A stretch of DNA of 64,000 nucleotides. Source: Burkholderia pseudomultivorans (GTDB lineage: Bacteria; Pseudomonadota; Gammaproteobacteria; Burkholderiales; Burkholderiaceae). The DNA lies in assembly GCF_001718415.1 (NCBI RefSeq), contig NZ_CP013377.1, forward strand, positions 1,860,001 to 1,924,000, written 5' to 3'. Below the pieces are notes generated by a model. It was not told the DNA's origin, made no database searches, and saw only the letters and a program-made list of their open reading frames with translations. How positions within the stretch are numbered: the first letter of the stretch is position 1; each line of letters begins with the position of its first letter. Position numbers and translations under genes: made by a program. This document shows, piece after piece, positions 7,037 to 16,624 of this stretch.

Positions 7037-9373
7037 GTGGCTAACAATCGTGAACAACAATGCACCACCGTCGCTCCGCCGACCCGGCGGATCCTCCTGC
7101 ATGCGCCGATCGTCTTGCTGCTCGTCGCATCGGGCTCCTGCTTCGCCGCCGACGGCGACACCGAATCGGGCGGTGCGCGCGAGATCGCCGGAACGCCGGA
7201 CGCCAAGCCTTCGGACGCGCCGAACGCGGGCGCGCCGACCCAGCTTGCCGCGCTCTCCGACACCCAGCCGCCGAATGCCCCGACGCTGATTGCCCAGGCG
7301 GCGGGCGCCGCGACGCCCGCCGCTCCGTCGGCGCCGCCTCCGACGATGCCCGCGATGCCCGCGCCCGGCGCCACGATGCCGGGCACGCCGCCGTCGACGA
7401 CGCCGATGCCCGCCTCGCCGCCGTCGGGCGCGCAGCAGCCCGAAGCGCAAACCCCGAACGCGCAGGCGCCGAACCTGCGCACCGCCGATCGCGAGACCAT
7501 CCGCAACGACGTGTTCGGCCTCGCCGCGAGCGGCGGCGCGGTCAAGGCGCTCGACGAAGCGAAAGCGCGCCCCGACGCGTTCTCGCCCGTCGATCTTGCG
7601 CAGCTGGAGGAACTGTCGATTCGCCAGCAGGTGCGCGGCGGGCGCGACAAGTCGCGCTCGATGACGAGCGCCGATCGCTTCGACGGCCTCGACAGCGCGC
7701 TGCACGCGGCCGACGACCTCGACCGGCGCATGCCGGCCGCGCCCGAGTATTCGGCGGTCCGGACCTCGCTCGCCGGCGACCGGACGGTCGCCTACGCCGC
7801 ACGCGGCGACATGAACAAGGCCGTCGCGACCTTCGAAACGATTCCGCCCGATGCGGAGATCTCGGTCGACGCGCTGGCGGCCGTCGGCGACGCCTATCTG
7901 TATCTGAGCGAACCGGGCAAAGCCAGCGCCGTCTATCAGCGCGCGCTGGCGCAGGCCACCGCGTCGCCGACCGACCATGCGACGCGCGGCTTCCAGTACG
8001 GCGCGCGCACGCGCCCGATCGAGCTGCGCGAAGGCCTGTTCTGGTCGTATATCGACCAGGGCCGCGCGAACGACGCCGGCAAGGTGCTTGAGGAAATGGG
8101 CAAGTCGCTGCCGGAAGCCGGCCAGGTGAACACCTGGGGCCCGGCGCACGACGACTACCTGCGCTACTACCGGCTGCGCGCGCAGTACCTGATCAACACC
8201 GGCCATGTCGACGAAGGGATCGCCGCGCTGGAAGAACTCGAGAAGCAGGTGCCGTTCAATGCCGAGGTGCGGGCCGCCCACGCCGACGCGGTCTCGGGCC
8301 AGTCACATCCGCGCCAGGCGATCGCGATGTACCGCGCGTCGCTGACCGATCACCCCGACAGCGTGGAGATGCTCGCCGGGCTCGGTCGCGCGGCGCTCGC
8401 GGCGGACGACTACGCGACCGCGCGCAGCGTCGACACGACCGTCGACAACACCTTTCCGGACAGCGGCGCAGTGCGCCAGTTCAAGCGCGACTACAACGCG
8501 TACCGCAGCCCCGTGTTCACGACCGACCTCAGCTACGAACACGGCAACAGCGCCTTGGCCGACAACGCATTCACGTCGGACAGCTACGTGTTCTCGCAAC
8601 CGTTCGGCGACAACTGGCGGGTCTTTTCGCACACGTTCTACGGCTACGCGCAAACCGACAGCGGCAACCTCAGTCGGACGCGCACCGGCGTCGGCGGCGA
8701 CTACCGGCACGGGCCGCTGACGATCCAGGGCGAGGTCACGCGCTCGTTCGGCTCGGACGGACGCACCGGCGGCCGCGGCTCGATCGCGTATGCGCTCAAC
8801 GACTACTGGACGGTGACCGGCTCGCTCGACTCCAACACCAATTCGCTGCCGTGGAAAGCCTATGCCGCGCACGTCTGGGGCCGCAGCGCGAACGTCGAGG
8901 TCGTGTACCGCCAGAACGACCGGCGCGAGGTCAGGCTGAGCTACGGCGTCAGCCGCTACAGCGATTCGAACCTGCATCAGGAGATTGCCGCGACCGCCAC
9001 GCAGCGTGTGTATACGTCCGCGAACCAGCAGGTCAACGTATCGCTGGATCTCGGCACCGACAGCAACACGCGCAACGACGTGGCCTATTTCAGCCCGAGC
9101 CGCGACTACGCGGTCGCCGCCACCGTGATGCACCAGCTGACGATGTGGAAGAAGGGCGACATGTCGCTGCAGCAGCGCGTCTCGGTGTCCGGCGGCGCAT
9201 ACAACGAGCGCGGCTTCGGCACCAGCGCGCTGTGGAGCGCGCGACTCGAGCACGCGTGGACCTTCAAGCACGACATCACGCTGAGCTACGGCGTCGAAGT
9301 CAGCAGTCACGCGTACGACGGCCAGCGCGAACGCTCCGAAACCGGCTTCATGTCGGTCAACCTGCCGTTCTAG
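7037..9373 (+). CDS. pgaA: PgaA: outer-membrane poly-beta-1,6-GlcNAc export porin
   Basis: 778 residues, GTG start at 7037 with GAGGA 7 nt upstream. A signal peptide (LLHAPIVLLLVASGSCFAAD) is followed by a Pro/Ala-rich segment, then a TPR superhelix (about 140-480: AAVGDAYLYLSEPGKASAVYQRAL, LAGLGRAALAADDYATARSV). A C-terminal beta-barrel (about 500-778) consists of alternating aromatic strands and ends in MSVNLPF with a terminal Phe. This is the PgaA layout: the periplasmic TPR domain gathers the polymer and the barrel exports it. The pgaB gene starts 18 bp downstream. The Pro-rich spacer after the signal is longer than I expect for enterobacterial PgaA. Confidence 0.93.
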   Translation: MANNREQQCTTVAPPTRRILLHAPIVLLLVASGSCFAADGDTESGGAREIAGTPDAKPSDAPNAGAPTQLAALSDTQPPNAPTLIAQAAGAATPAAPSAPPPTMPAMPAPGATMPGTPPSTTPMPASPPSGAQQPEAQTPNAQAPNLRTADRETIRNDVFGLAASGGAVKALDEAKARPDAFSPVDLAQLEELSIRQQVRGGRDKSRSMTSADRFDGLDSALHAADDLDRRMPAAPEYSAVRTSLAGDRTVAYAARGDMNKAVATFETIPPDAEISVDALAAVGDAYLYLSEPGKASAVYQRALAQATASPTDHATRGFQYGARTRPIELREGLFWSYIDQGRANDAGKVLEEMGKSLPEAGQVNTWGPAHDDYLRYYRLRAQYLINTGHVDEGIAALEELEKQVPFNAEVRAAHADAVSGQSHPRQAIAMYRASLTDHPDSVEMLAGLGRAALAADDYATARSVDTTVDNTFPDSGAVRQFKRDYNAYRSPVFTTDLSYEHGNSALADNAFTSDSYVFSQPFGDNWRVFSHTFYGYAQTDSGNLSRTRTGVGGDYRHGPLTIQGEVTRSFGSDGRTGGRGSIAYALNDYWTVTGSLDSNTNSLPWKAYAAHVWGRSANVEVVYRQNDRREVRLSYGVSRYSDSNLHQEIAATATQRVYTSANQQVNVSLDLGTDSNTRNDVAYFSPSRDYAVAATVMHQLTMWKKGDMSLQQRVSVSGGAYNERGFGTSALWSARLEHAWTFKHDITLSYGVEVSSHAYDGQRERSETGFMSVNLPF

Positions 9374-9391
9374 CAACAGGGAGTCTATTTC

Positions 9392-11482
9392 ATGCAATCC
9401 AGACGGACCTTCATGTGCGGATGCCTCGGCGCGTTTGCCGCCTGTTCGCTGTTTCCGGGCGTGACGAGGGCCAAGATGATCGATCTGCTGCCGCCGTCCG
9501 ACCCGGCCGACGGCAAGACGTTTCGCGTGATCTGCCTGCACGACGTACGCGACAACCTGCTGGCGAGCTTCTCGAACAACGCGATGGTCGACCCGTACGC
9601 GGTCGACACCGGCACGCTGACCGCGATCTTCTCGTGGCTGCAGACGAACAACTACCACACCATCACGGTCAAGCAGATCGAGGCGTCGCGACACGGCGGC
9701 AAGCCGCTGCCGCCGCGCTCGGTGCTGCTTACGTTCGACGACGGCTATCGCAGCCACTACACGAAAGTCCTGCCGCTGCTCGAACGCTTCAAGTATCCGG
9801 CCGTGATGGGCATCGTCACCGCGTGGATCGATGCGCCGCCGGACGCGCCGATCCGCATCAGCGACAAGATCGAGATGCCGCGCGACTACTTCATGTCGTG
9901 GGACGAGGTGCAGAAGCTCGGTTCGTCGAATCTGGTCGAGCTCGCGTGCCATACGCACAACCTCCATCACGGCGCAGTCGCAAACCCGCAGGGCAACGAA
10001 CTGCCGGCCACCACGTCGCACCTGTACCTGACGGACGAGAAGCGCTACGAGACGGATGCCGAGTTCGAGGCGCGCGTGCACAACGACCTGAAAACCTGCG
10101 TCCAGCAGATTCGCGAGCGCACCGGCATCGTCGCGCGCTCGATGGTCTGGCCGTACGGCGCGGAAAACCAGCCCGTGCGCAAGATCTCGACGTCGCTCGG
10201 CATGGACATCCAGTTCAGCCTCGACGCCGGGCCGAACACGCCCGACGTGCCGCTCGACCGCCTGCGGCGGATCCTGATGATGTACGACGTCGACATCGGC
10301 GGCTTCGAGCGGTCGATGCGCGAGCCGGCCAACAATCGCGGCGACGTCGACGTGCCCGAGCGCGTCGTGCAGGTGGATCTCGACCAGGTCTACGATCCGA
10401 ACCCCGCGCAACAGGAAAAGAATCTCGGCGGCCTGATCGAGCGGATCTACCGGATGCAGCCGCGATCCGTCTACCTGCAGGCGTTCGCCGATCCGAAAGG
10501 CACCGGCACCGCGGAGGCGCTGTATTTCCCGAACCGCCACCTGCCGATGCGCGCCGACCTGTTCTCGCGCGCCGCATGGCAGCTCAGCACGCGCGCCAAC
10601 GTGCAGGTCTACGCATGGATGCCGGTACTCGCGTTCCGGCCGCCGCCGGACAAGCACCGCGGCCTCGAAGCCGTCAGCGCGTACGGCGGCGCGCCCACGC
10701 GCGAGAACGGCACGCGCATATTCCGGCTGAGCCCGTTCGATCCGGACGCACGCCTGATGATCGAGCAGATCTACGAGGATCTCGGCAAGTACGCGTCGTT
10801 CGGCGGCATCCTGTTCAGCGACGACGCGGTGCTCGACGACTACGAGGACGCCGGCCGCCATGCACTGCGCGCGTACGCGCAATGGGGGCTGCCGGCCGAC
10901 ATCGGCAAGATTCGCGCAACGCCCGACCTGATGAGCCGCTGGACGCGGCAGAAAACGCGCTACCTGATCGACCTGACGCGGCAGCTCGAACAGATCGTGC
11001 TCGCGAACCAGAACGCCGGCGACGTGCTGACCGCGCGCAACATGTTCGCGATGCCGGTGCTGAAGCCCGAATCCGAAGCGTGGTACGCGCAGAACTACGA
11101 CGATTTCCTGGCGGCCTACGACTACGTCGCGCTGATGGCGATGCCCTACATGGAGCAGGCGTCGAACCCCGACCGCTGGCTCGACCGGCTCGTCGAAATC
11201 GTCAAGAGCAAACCGCAGGGCGTCTCGCGCACCGTGTTCGAGCTGCAGGCGTACGACTGGCATGCGCGCAAGGAGGTGCCGGCCAGCACGCTGCTCGCGC
11301 AGATGCGGCGGCTGCGCAGCCTGGGTGCGGTCAACTTCGGCTACTACCCCGACAACTACCTGCACGACCAGCCGACCCTCGATGCGATGCGCGACGTGAT
11401 GTCGCTGAAGTCGCGACTCGATCCGACCTCGATCAACGCGCTGATGCAGATGCATCGCCAGCAGGGGACGAAGACGCCATGA
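9392..11482 (+). CDS. pgaB: PgaB: poly-beta-1,6-GlcNAc N-deacetylase lipoprotein
   Basis: 696 residues. The N-terminus has a hydrophobic stretch and a lipobox-like AFAACS, so a periplasmic or outer-membrane lipoprotein is likely. The N-terminal half is a family 4 carbohydrate esterase (polysaccharide deacetylase) domain, with LTFDDGY as the metal-binding and catalytic motif and CHTHNLHH supplying metal-binding histidines. The C-terminal half (about 320-680) is the glycoside-hydrolase-like domain of two-domain PgaB proteins (FGGILFSDDAVLDDYED, MPYMEQASNP). PgaB partly deacetylates PNAG so that it can be exported through PgaA. The stop overlaps the pgaC start by 4 nt (ATGA), which indicates translational coupling. 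Confidence 0.95.
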   Translation: MQSRRTFMCGCLGAFAACSLFPGVTRAKMIDLLPPSDPADGKTFRVICLHDVRDNLLASFSNNAMVDPYAVDTGTLTAIFSWLQTNNYHTITVKQIEASRHGGKPLPPRSVLLTFDDGYRSHYTKVLPLLERFKYPAVMGIVTAWIDAPPDAPIRISDKIEMPRDYFMSWDEVQKLGSSNLVELACHTHNLHHGAVANPQGNELPATTSHLYLTDEKRYETDAEFEARVHNDLKTCVQQIRERTGIVARSMVWPYGAENQPVRKISTSLGMDIQFSLDAGPNTPDVPLDRLRRILMMYDVDIGGFERSMREPANNRGDVDVPERVVQVDLDQVYDPNPAQQEKNLGGLIERIYRMQPRSVYLQAFADPKGTGTAEALYFPNRHLPMRADLFSRAAWQLSTRANVQVYAWMPVLAFRPPPDKHRGLEAVSAYGGAPTRENGTRIFRLSPFDPDARLMIEQIYEDLGKYASFGGILFSDDAVLDDYEDAGRHALRAYAQWGLPADIGKIRATPDLMSRWTRQKTRYLIDLTRQLEQIVLANQNAGDVLTARNMFAMPVLKPESEAWYAQNYDDFLAAYDYVALMAMPYMEQASNPDRWLDRLVEIVKSKPQGVSRTVFELQAYDWHARKEVPASTLLAQMRRLRSLGAVNFGYYPDNYLHDQPTLDAMRDVMSLKSRLDPTSINALMQMHRQQGTKTP

Positions 11483-12750
11483 CCACCCATACGATCATCA
11501 CGCGCCTGCAGGACTTCGTCTTCTACTACCCGTTCTTCATGTCGTACCTGTGGATGATCGGCGGCGTCGTGCACTACTTCCTGCTCGAGGAAGGCCGCGA
11601 ATTGTCGACGCGAACCATCGCGGCGAGCGGCATCCCGAAGATCTCGATCGTCGTGCCCTGCTTCAACGAGGAGGCCAACGCACGCAGCGTGATCAGCCAT
11701 CTGAACGGGATGAACTATCCGAACTACGACATCATCGCGGTCAACGACGGCAGCAAGGATCGCACCGGCGAGATCCTCAACGAGCTGGCCGCCGAGATTC
11801 CGCGGCTGCTCGTGATCCACCACGCGCGCAACGAAGGCAAGGCGGTCGGGCTCACGACCGCGGCGGCGGTGTCGAATGCGGAGTTCCTGCTCTGCATCGA
11901 CGGCGACTCGCTGCTTGCGCACGATGCGGTCGGCTGGATGCTCGAGCATTTCCTGACCGACCCGGGCGTCGGCGCCGTCACCGGCAATCCGCGCATCCGC
12001 ACGCGCACGTCGCTGCTCGGCCGCATGCAGGTCGGCGAATTCTCGTCGATCGTCGGGCTGATCAAGCGCACGCAGCAGGTATACGGCCGCATCTTCACGG
12101 TGTCGGGCGTCGTCACGATGTTCCGCAAGACCGCGCTCGCCGACGTCGGCTACTGGAGCTCGGACATGCTGACCGAGGACATCGACATCAGCTGGAAACT
12201 GCAGTGCCGCGACTGGCGCGTGGTCTACGAGCCGCACGCGCTGAGCTGGATCCTGATGCCCGAGACGGTGAAGGGCCTGTACCGGCAGCGGCTGCGCTGG
12301 GCGAAAGGCGGCATCCAGGTGCTGATGAAATACGCGGGCACGCTCGCGCGCCCCACGCAGATGATGATGTGGCCGCTGTTCGTCGAGTACCTGATCGGCA
12401 TCGCATGGGCGTACGGGATGTCGTTCATCCTGCTGCTCGCGCTGATCGGCGTCATCTATCCGCTGCCCAAGGACTGGCACGTGTCCGTCGTGCCGCACTG
12501 GCACGGGATGCTGCTGGTCGCGACCTGCATCCTGCAACTGATCATCGGCAGCATGATCGATCGCCGCTACGACGAGAAGCTGCTGATGTACTTCCTGGAT
12601 ACCGTCTGGTATCCCGTCGCTTTCTGGCTGATCAGCATGATCACCACCGTCATCGCGCTGCCCGCCGTGATGCTGCGGGGGCGTGGCAAGCGGGCCGTAT
12701 GGGTCAGTCCCGACCGAGGCATCCAACATGAAGAACGCACCGATTATTGA
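11479..12750 (+). CDS. pgaC: PgaC: processive poly-beta-1,6-GlcNAc synthase (GT2)
   Basis: 423 residues. The GT2 synthase motifs are all visible: PCFNEEANA, VNDGSKDRT, the IDGDS metal-binding pair, MLTEDIDISW (TED catalytic base) and QRLRW for polymer retention. Membrane helices flank the catalytic loop at the N-terminus (FVFYYPFFMSYLWMIGGVVHY) and in the C-terminal third (YLIGIAWAYGMSFILLLALI and two more). It polymerises UDP-GlcNAc in the inner membrane together with PgaD. The C-terminal VWVSPDRGI tail is characteristic of PgaC. The start at 11479 overlaps the pgaB stop, and the 3' end overlaps pgaD by 23 bp. Confidence 0.97.
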   Translation: MTTHTIITRLQDFVFYYPFFMSYLWMIGGVVHYFLLEEGRELSTRTIAASGIPKISIVVPCFNEEANARSVISHLNGMNYPNYDIIAVNDGSKDRTGEILNELAAEIPRLLVIHHARNEGKAVGLTTAAAVSNAEFLLCIDGDSLLAHDAVGWMLEHFLTDPGVGAVTGNPRIRTRTSLLGRMQVGEFSSIVGLIKRTQQVYGRIFTVSGVVTMFRKTALADVGYWSSDMLTEDIDISWKLQCRDWRVVYEPHALSWILMPETVKGLYRQRLRWAKGGIQVLMKYAGTLARPTQMMMWPLFVEYLIGIAWAYGMSFILLLALIGVIYPLPKDWHVSVVPHWHGMLLVATCILQLIIGSMIDRRYDEKLLMYFLDTVWYPVAFWLISMITTVIALPAVMLRGRGKRAVWVSPDRGIQHEERTDY

Positions 12751-13243
12751 CCTGTCCCTGCGCACGCCGCGCGAGATGATGGCCGAGCGCGGCGGAATCG
12801 CCGGGTTCGTGCTCGTCGTCTGGTTCCGCTTCGTGCGACCTGCGCTGGTCGGCGCCGTCTGGGCGTCGATCTGCATCTACACGTATCGCTACCTGCTGCC
12901 GTTCAACGAGGCGGAAATGCCGATCGAGCAACTGGTGTTCTACGTGACCTGCATCGCGCTGATGGCGGGCTTGCTGGTCACCTGGCTGATCGCGGGCCGC
13001 GTCGTGCATCCGTTCGCCTATCGGCTGCGCGTGTCGAAGATGCTGCGGCGCTCGGCCAGCGTGAAAGTGCGCTCGGTGCCGGCGAGCCTGCAGGGCACGC
13101 GGCGGCGCAGCGCCGCGCGCGCGACGCGGATACTCGTCGCGTCGCACGACGCGAACGGATCGATTTCCGGCATCGAATGGATCGCCCATGCGGAGCCGCA
13201 GCGCCGCGACTGGACGACCGGCGAAACGGGACACAACGCATGA
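12728..13243 (+). CDS. pgaD: PgaD: PNAG synthase accessory membrane subunit
   Basis: 171 residues. Two membrane helices (GFVLVVWFRFVRPALVGAVW, about 32-60, and LVFYVTCIALMAGLLVTWLI, about 70-90) precede a basic cytoplasmic tail, matching the PgaD family, which stabilises PgaC and in enterobacteria takes part in c-di-GMP activation at the PgaC-PgaD interface. The start at 12728 (MKNAPIIDLSLRTP) lies inside the 3' end of pgaC. PgaD is poorly conserved, so the call rests on topology, size and position. The C-terminal extension (about 100-171, Arg/Ser-rich) is longer than in E. coli PgaD and could be a regulatory addition. Confidence 0.88.
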   Translation: MKNAPIIDLSLRTPREMMAERGGIAGFVLVVWFRFVRPALVGAVWASICIYTYRYLLPFNEAEMPIEQLVFYVTCIALMAGLLVTWLIAGRVVHPFAYRLRVSKMLRRSASVKVRSVPASLQGTRRRSAARATRILVASHDANGSISGIEWIAHAEPQRRDWTTGETGHNA

Positions 13244-13333
13244 GACGGCATCCGCATCGCACGGCGCCGGCGCTGACGCCCTGCTGCCGCGCGATGCGCG
13301 CCACCCGGCATTTTCTTCTGGACGAGGTGACAT

Positions 13334-15157
13334 ATGTGCGGAATCGTCGGAGCAAGCGGCATGAACAATCAGGTGCCGCAACTGGTCAACGCGCTGAGCA
13401 GGCTCGAATATCGCGGCTACGACTCGTGCGGCATCGCGGTGCAGCGCGACGGCCGGTTGCGCAGCGAGCGTACGCTGCGGCGCGTGGCGGACCTGCAGGA
13501 TCGCGTGCTGACGCTGGGCCTCGAAGCGCAGACCTGCATTGCGCATACGCGCTGGGCGACCCATGGCGCGCCATCGGAGACGAATGCGCATCCGATCATG
13601 TCGGGCGACACGATCGCGGTCGTGCACAACGGGATCATCGAGAACCACGACACGCTGCGCGCGGAGCTGCGGCAGCGCGGCTACACGTTCCGCGGCGAGA
13701 CGGACACCGAAGTGATCGCGCATCTGATCCACAGCGTCTATCGCGACGACCTGTTCGACGCCGTCACGCGCGCGGTCAAGCGCCTGCACGGCGCATACGC
13801 GATCGCCGTGCTGAGCGCGCGCGAGCCGCAGCGGCTGGTCGCCGCGCGCGCGGGCTCGCCGCTCGTGATCGGCATCGGCGCGACGCAGAACTATCTTGCG
13901 TCCGACTGCGCGGCGCTCGCGGACCTGACCGACCGTTTCGTCTACCTCGAGGATGGCGACGTCGCGCTGATCACGCCCGAGCGGATCGCGGTCGTCGACG
14001 CGCTCGGGCATGAAGCGCGGCGACCGCTCTGCGAAGTCCGCACGCGCGATAGCGACGCCGCGCTGGGGCCGTACCAGCATTTCATGCAGAAGGAGATCTT
14101 CGAGCAGCCGAAGGCGATCGACAACACGCTCGACGGCATCGACACCGTCTCGCCGGCGCTGTTCGGCGAGCAGGCCGACACGCGCGCGCTGCTGTCGAAG
14201 GTGAAAAGCGTGCTGCTGCTCGGCTGCGGCACCAGCTATTACGCGGGGCTGACCGCGAAGTACTGGCTCGAGTCGATCGCCGGCGTGCCCGCGCAGGTCG
14301 AGATCGCGAGCGAATTCCGCTATCGCGATACGGTCGCCGATCCGCGCACGCTCGTCGTCGGCATCTCGCAGTCCGGCGAAACCGCCGACACGATCGGCGC
14401 GCTCGACCGTGCGCGCGAGATGGGCCAGGACCTGTCGATGGCGATCTGCAACGTCGCGACCAGCACGATCGCGCGCAACGCGCCGCTGCGCTTCCTGACG
14501 CGCGCCGGCATCGAGCTCGGCGTCGCGTCGACCAAGGCGTTCACCACGCAACTGGTCGCGCTGTTCCTGCTGACGCTGACGCTCGCGCAACAGCGCGGCC
14601 GGCTCGACGCCGCGCAGACGGCCGCGCATCTGCAGCAGTTGCGCGCGCTGCCGGAACGCATCGGTCATGCGCTGGCGCTCGAAACGCAGATCATGGGCTG
14701 GACCGCAAAGTTCGCGAAGAGCGAGAACGCGCTGTTCCTCGGTCGCGGCATTCATTTCCCGATCGCGATGGAAGGCGCGCTGAAGCTCAAGGAGGTGTCG
14801 TACATCCATGCGGAGGGTTATCCCGCCGGCGAGCTGAAGCATGGCCCGCTCGCGCTGGTGACGAGTGCGATGCCGGTCGTGACGATCGCGCCCGACGACC
14901 GGCTGTTCCAGAAGCTGAAATCCAACATGGCCGAGGTGCGTGCGCGCGGCGGACGGCTCTACGTGCTCGCAGGCCATCAGCTCGAGATCGACGCCGACCG
15001 CGATACGCACGTGATCCGCGTGCGCGAATCGGGCGATGCGCTGTCGCCGATCGTCAACGTGATCCCGCTGCAGCTGCTCGCATACCACGTCGGCTGCACG
15101 CGCGGCGCCGACGTCGACAAGCCGCGCAATCTCGCGAAGTCGGTGACCGTCGAATGA
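13334..15157 (+). CDS. glmS: Glutamine-fructose-6-phosphate aminotransferase (GlmS), pga-linked paralogue
   Basis: 607 residues, full length. Cys2 of MCGIVGASG is the nucleophile of the N-terminal Ntn glutaminase domain (about 1-240; [41 protein letters not shown]). Two SIS domains follow (about 280-600; [53 protein letters not shown]) and the protein ends [12 protein letters not shown]. It makes glucosamine-6-phosphate for UDP-GlcNAc, the PNAG precursor. It lies 90 bp after pgaD and 1 nt into the next gene. A housekeeping glmS is expected elsewhere, so this is probably a dedicated copy that boosts precursor supply. I see no glmS ribozyme-like leader, and none is expected outside Firmicutes. 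Confidence 0.95.
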   Translation: MCGIVGASGMNNQVPQLVNALSRLEYRGYDSCGIAVQRDGRLRSERTLRRVADLQDRVLTLGLEAQTCIAHTRWATHGAPSETNAHPIMSGDTIAVVHNGIIENHDTLRAELRQRGYTFRGETDTEVIAHLIHSVYRDDLFDAVTRAVKRLHGAYAIAVLSAREPQRLVAARAGSPLVIGIGATQNYLASDCAALADLTDRFVYLEDGDVALITPERIAVVDALGHEARRPLCEVRTRDSDAALGPYQHFMQKEIFEQPKAIDNTLDGIDTVSPALFGEQADTRALLSKVKSVLLLGCGTSYYAGLTAKYWLESIAGVPAQVEIASEFRYRDTVADPRTLVVGISQSGETADTIGALDRAREMGQDLSMAICNVATSTIARNAPLRFLTRAGIELGVASTKAFTTQLVALFLLTLTLAQQRGRLDAAQTAAHLQQLRALPERIGHALALETQIMGWTAKFAKSENALFLGRGIHFPIAMEGALKLKEVSYIHAEGYPAGELKHGPLALVTSAMPVVTIAPDDRLFQKLKSNMAEVRARGGRLYVLAGHQLEIDADRDTHVIRVRESGDALSPIVNVIPLQLLAYHVGCTRGADVDKPRNLAKSVTVE

Positions 15158-16440
15158 TGCAGTCGCCACGCTGGCGCCGGGTTGCCGCGCAGCCGCGCAC
15201 GACCCGGCGCGCGGTTGCACGCTGGGTCGCGGCGCTGGGCGGCGCCTGCATCATCGCGGCCGCATTCGCCGGCGCGCCGGTCGTGCATACGGTCACCGTG
15301 CAGGGGCCCGCCACGCAGCAGGAAACCGGCGACCTGCGGCGCTTCATGCACGGCATCGGCGTCGCCGATGCCGGCGACGGGCGGCGCTGGATCTTCTTCA
15401 GCAGTTCGGGCGTCGTGCCGCGCGGCGCGCTGCGCAGCGGCAACTGGCCGCACGACGTGTATGTCGGCGAATGGCAGCCGGGCAGCCCGCACATGCTGCG
15501 CGTGCATACCTTCATCAGCCGTCCCGAAGCGCAGGAACCCGTGTCGATCGCACAGAACGGACGCGGCGACATCTTCGTCACGTTCGAGGACGGCTGGAAC
15601 GCGCCGCAGCAGGTCAGCCAGCGCTACGGCATCTACCGGCGCGACCTGAAGCCGGTCAAGCCCTACCCGAACGACGTCGAATCGGGCGGCCATTCGGGGC
15701 ACGTCGCGGCCGTCGGCGAACGCTTCGTCGTGTTCTATTCGGCCGACTGGGTGGACGGCGGCGGCGTCGACAATCTCGGCACCGGCAATGGCGTCTACCT
15801 GAAAACCTACGATGCGGCCGGTCACGTGCTGAACCATGTGGCCGTCGCGCCGCACCGCCGCGAATGGTGGCCGATGATCGCGGGCTCGCCGCACAAGGCG
15901 CTGCTGGTCTGGCAGAAATTCATCGAAGGCAGCACCGACGCGACGCTCGACTACGCGATGTTCGACCCCGTCACCGCGAAGCTCGACAAGCTCGGTACGC
16001 TGAGCGACGCGATCCAGTACTACGTGTATTCGACGGCCTACGTGCCGGATATCGACCGCTTCATCGTCGTCACGACGACGGCCAACGGCCGCGGCGTCGC
16101 GACGCTGATCGACCCGGACGGCCATCGCACCGCGACGCTCGACTGCCTGCCGGCGTCGGTGCGCGAATCCGGCATCGGCGTGGCCGGCTCGCTCGCCTAT
16201 GTGCCGACACGCGACGGGCGCCTGTTGACGCTCGCGCTGTCGCCCGCACGGATCGCCGTGCGCGGCGTGCAGCGCTCGCCGATTCCGTGGAGCCCGACAG
16301 GCATCGCCGGCTTCCCTGCGCGCGACGACACGATGCATTTCGTGTCGTTGACGCCGGCCGGCGCGCGCGAAGCCGATTTCGATCCGCAGCGGGAAACGCG
16401 CTCGCCCGACGTCGGCAACGCGTGCTCGAACGGGTCGTGA
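15154..16440 (+). CDS. Exported beta-propeller-like protein in the pga operon, unknown function
   Basis: 428 residues, starting inside the glmS stop (ATGATG overlap), so it is translationally coupled. A twin-basic N-terminus and hydrophobic segment ([20 protein letters not shown]) act as a signal or anchor. The exported part has repeated blades: [82 protein letters not shown]. The pattern of about 45-60 residues ending in aromatic-rich strands suggests a six- or seven-bladed propeller, perhaps sialidase- or BNR-like, but no catalytic motif is evident. By context it may bind or modify PNAG in the periplasm or at the surface. I cannot name a family. Confidence 0.75.
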   Translation: MMQSPRWRRVAAQPRTTRRAVARWVAALGGACIIAAAFAGAPVVHTVTVQGPATQQETGDLRRFMHGIGVADAGDGRRWIFFSSSGVVPRGALRSGNWPHDVYVGEWQPGSPHMLRVHTFISRPEAQEPVSIAQNGRGDIFVTFEDGWNAPQQVSQRYGIYRRDLKPVKPYPNDVESGGHSGHVAAVGERFVVFYSADWVDGGGVDNLGTGNGVYLKTYDAAGHVLNHVAVAPHRREWWPMIAGSPHKALLVWQKFIEGSTDATLDYAMFDPVTAKLDKLGTLSDAIQYYVYSTAYVPDIDRFIVVTTTANGRGVATLIDPDGHRTATLDCLPASVRESGIGVAGSLAYVPTRDGRLLTLALSPARIAVRGVQRSPIPWSPTGIAGFPARDDTMHFVSLTPAGAREADFDPQRETRSPDVGNACSNGS

Positions 16441-16624
16441 AGCGGCGGCGTTGCGCCGCCTGGCTTTCCGGCCGGCGCAGCGCGCACCTTGCTCCCGTAC
16501 ATGCCCCTGCGCGCGTTTCCGGTCGCGACCGCGCCGTACCGGATAGACTGTCGCCCGATGCATCCATCGGCCGCGACGCCCCTGCCTGCCGTCGCCGCCG
16601 GAACACCCCTTCCACGGAGAACGC

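Noticed and set aside
8303..11455. Very long minus-strand frame (1,050 codons) over pgaA and pgaB
   Set aside because: Antisense to two well-supported genes, rich in His/Arg/Val/Ala; an artefact of high GC at third positions.
13241..13336. Possible tiny gene overlapping the pgaD stop (ATGA)
   Set aside because: The frame runs on into an antisense-like frame of glmS, and its Arg/Pro/Ala-rich product shows no ribosome site or family.
12704..15220. Long minus-strand frame across pgaD and glmS
   Set aside because: Mirror frame of genes with intact motifs; composition is not protein-like.
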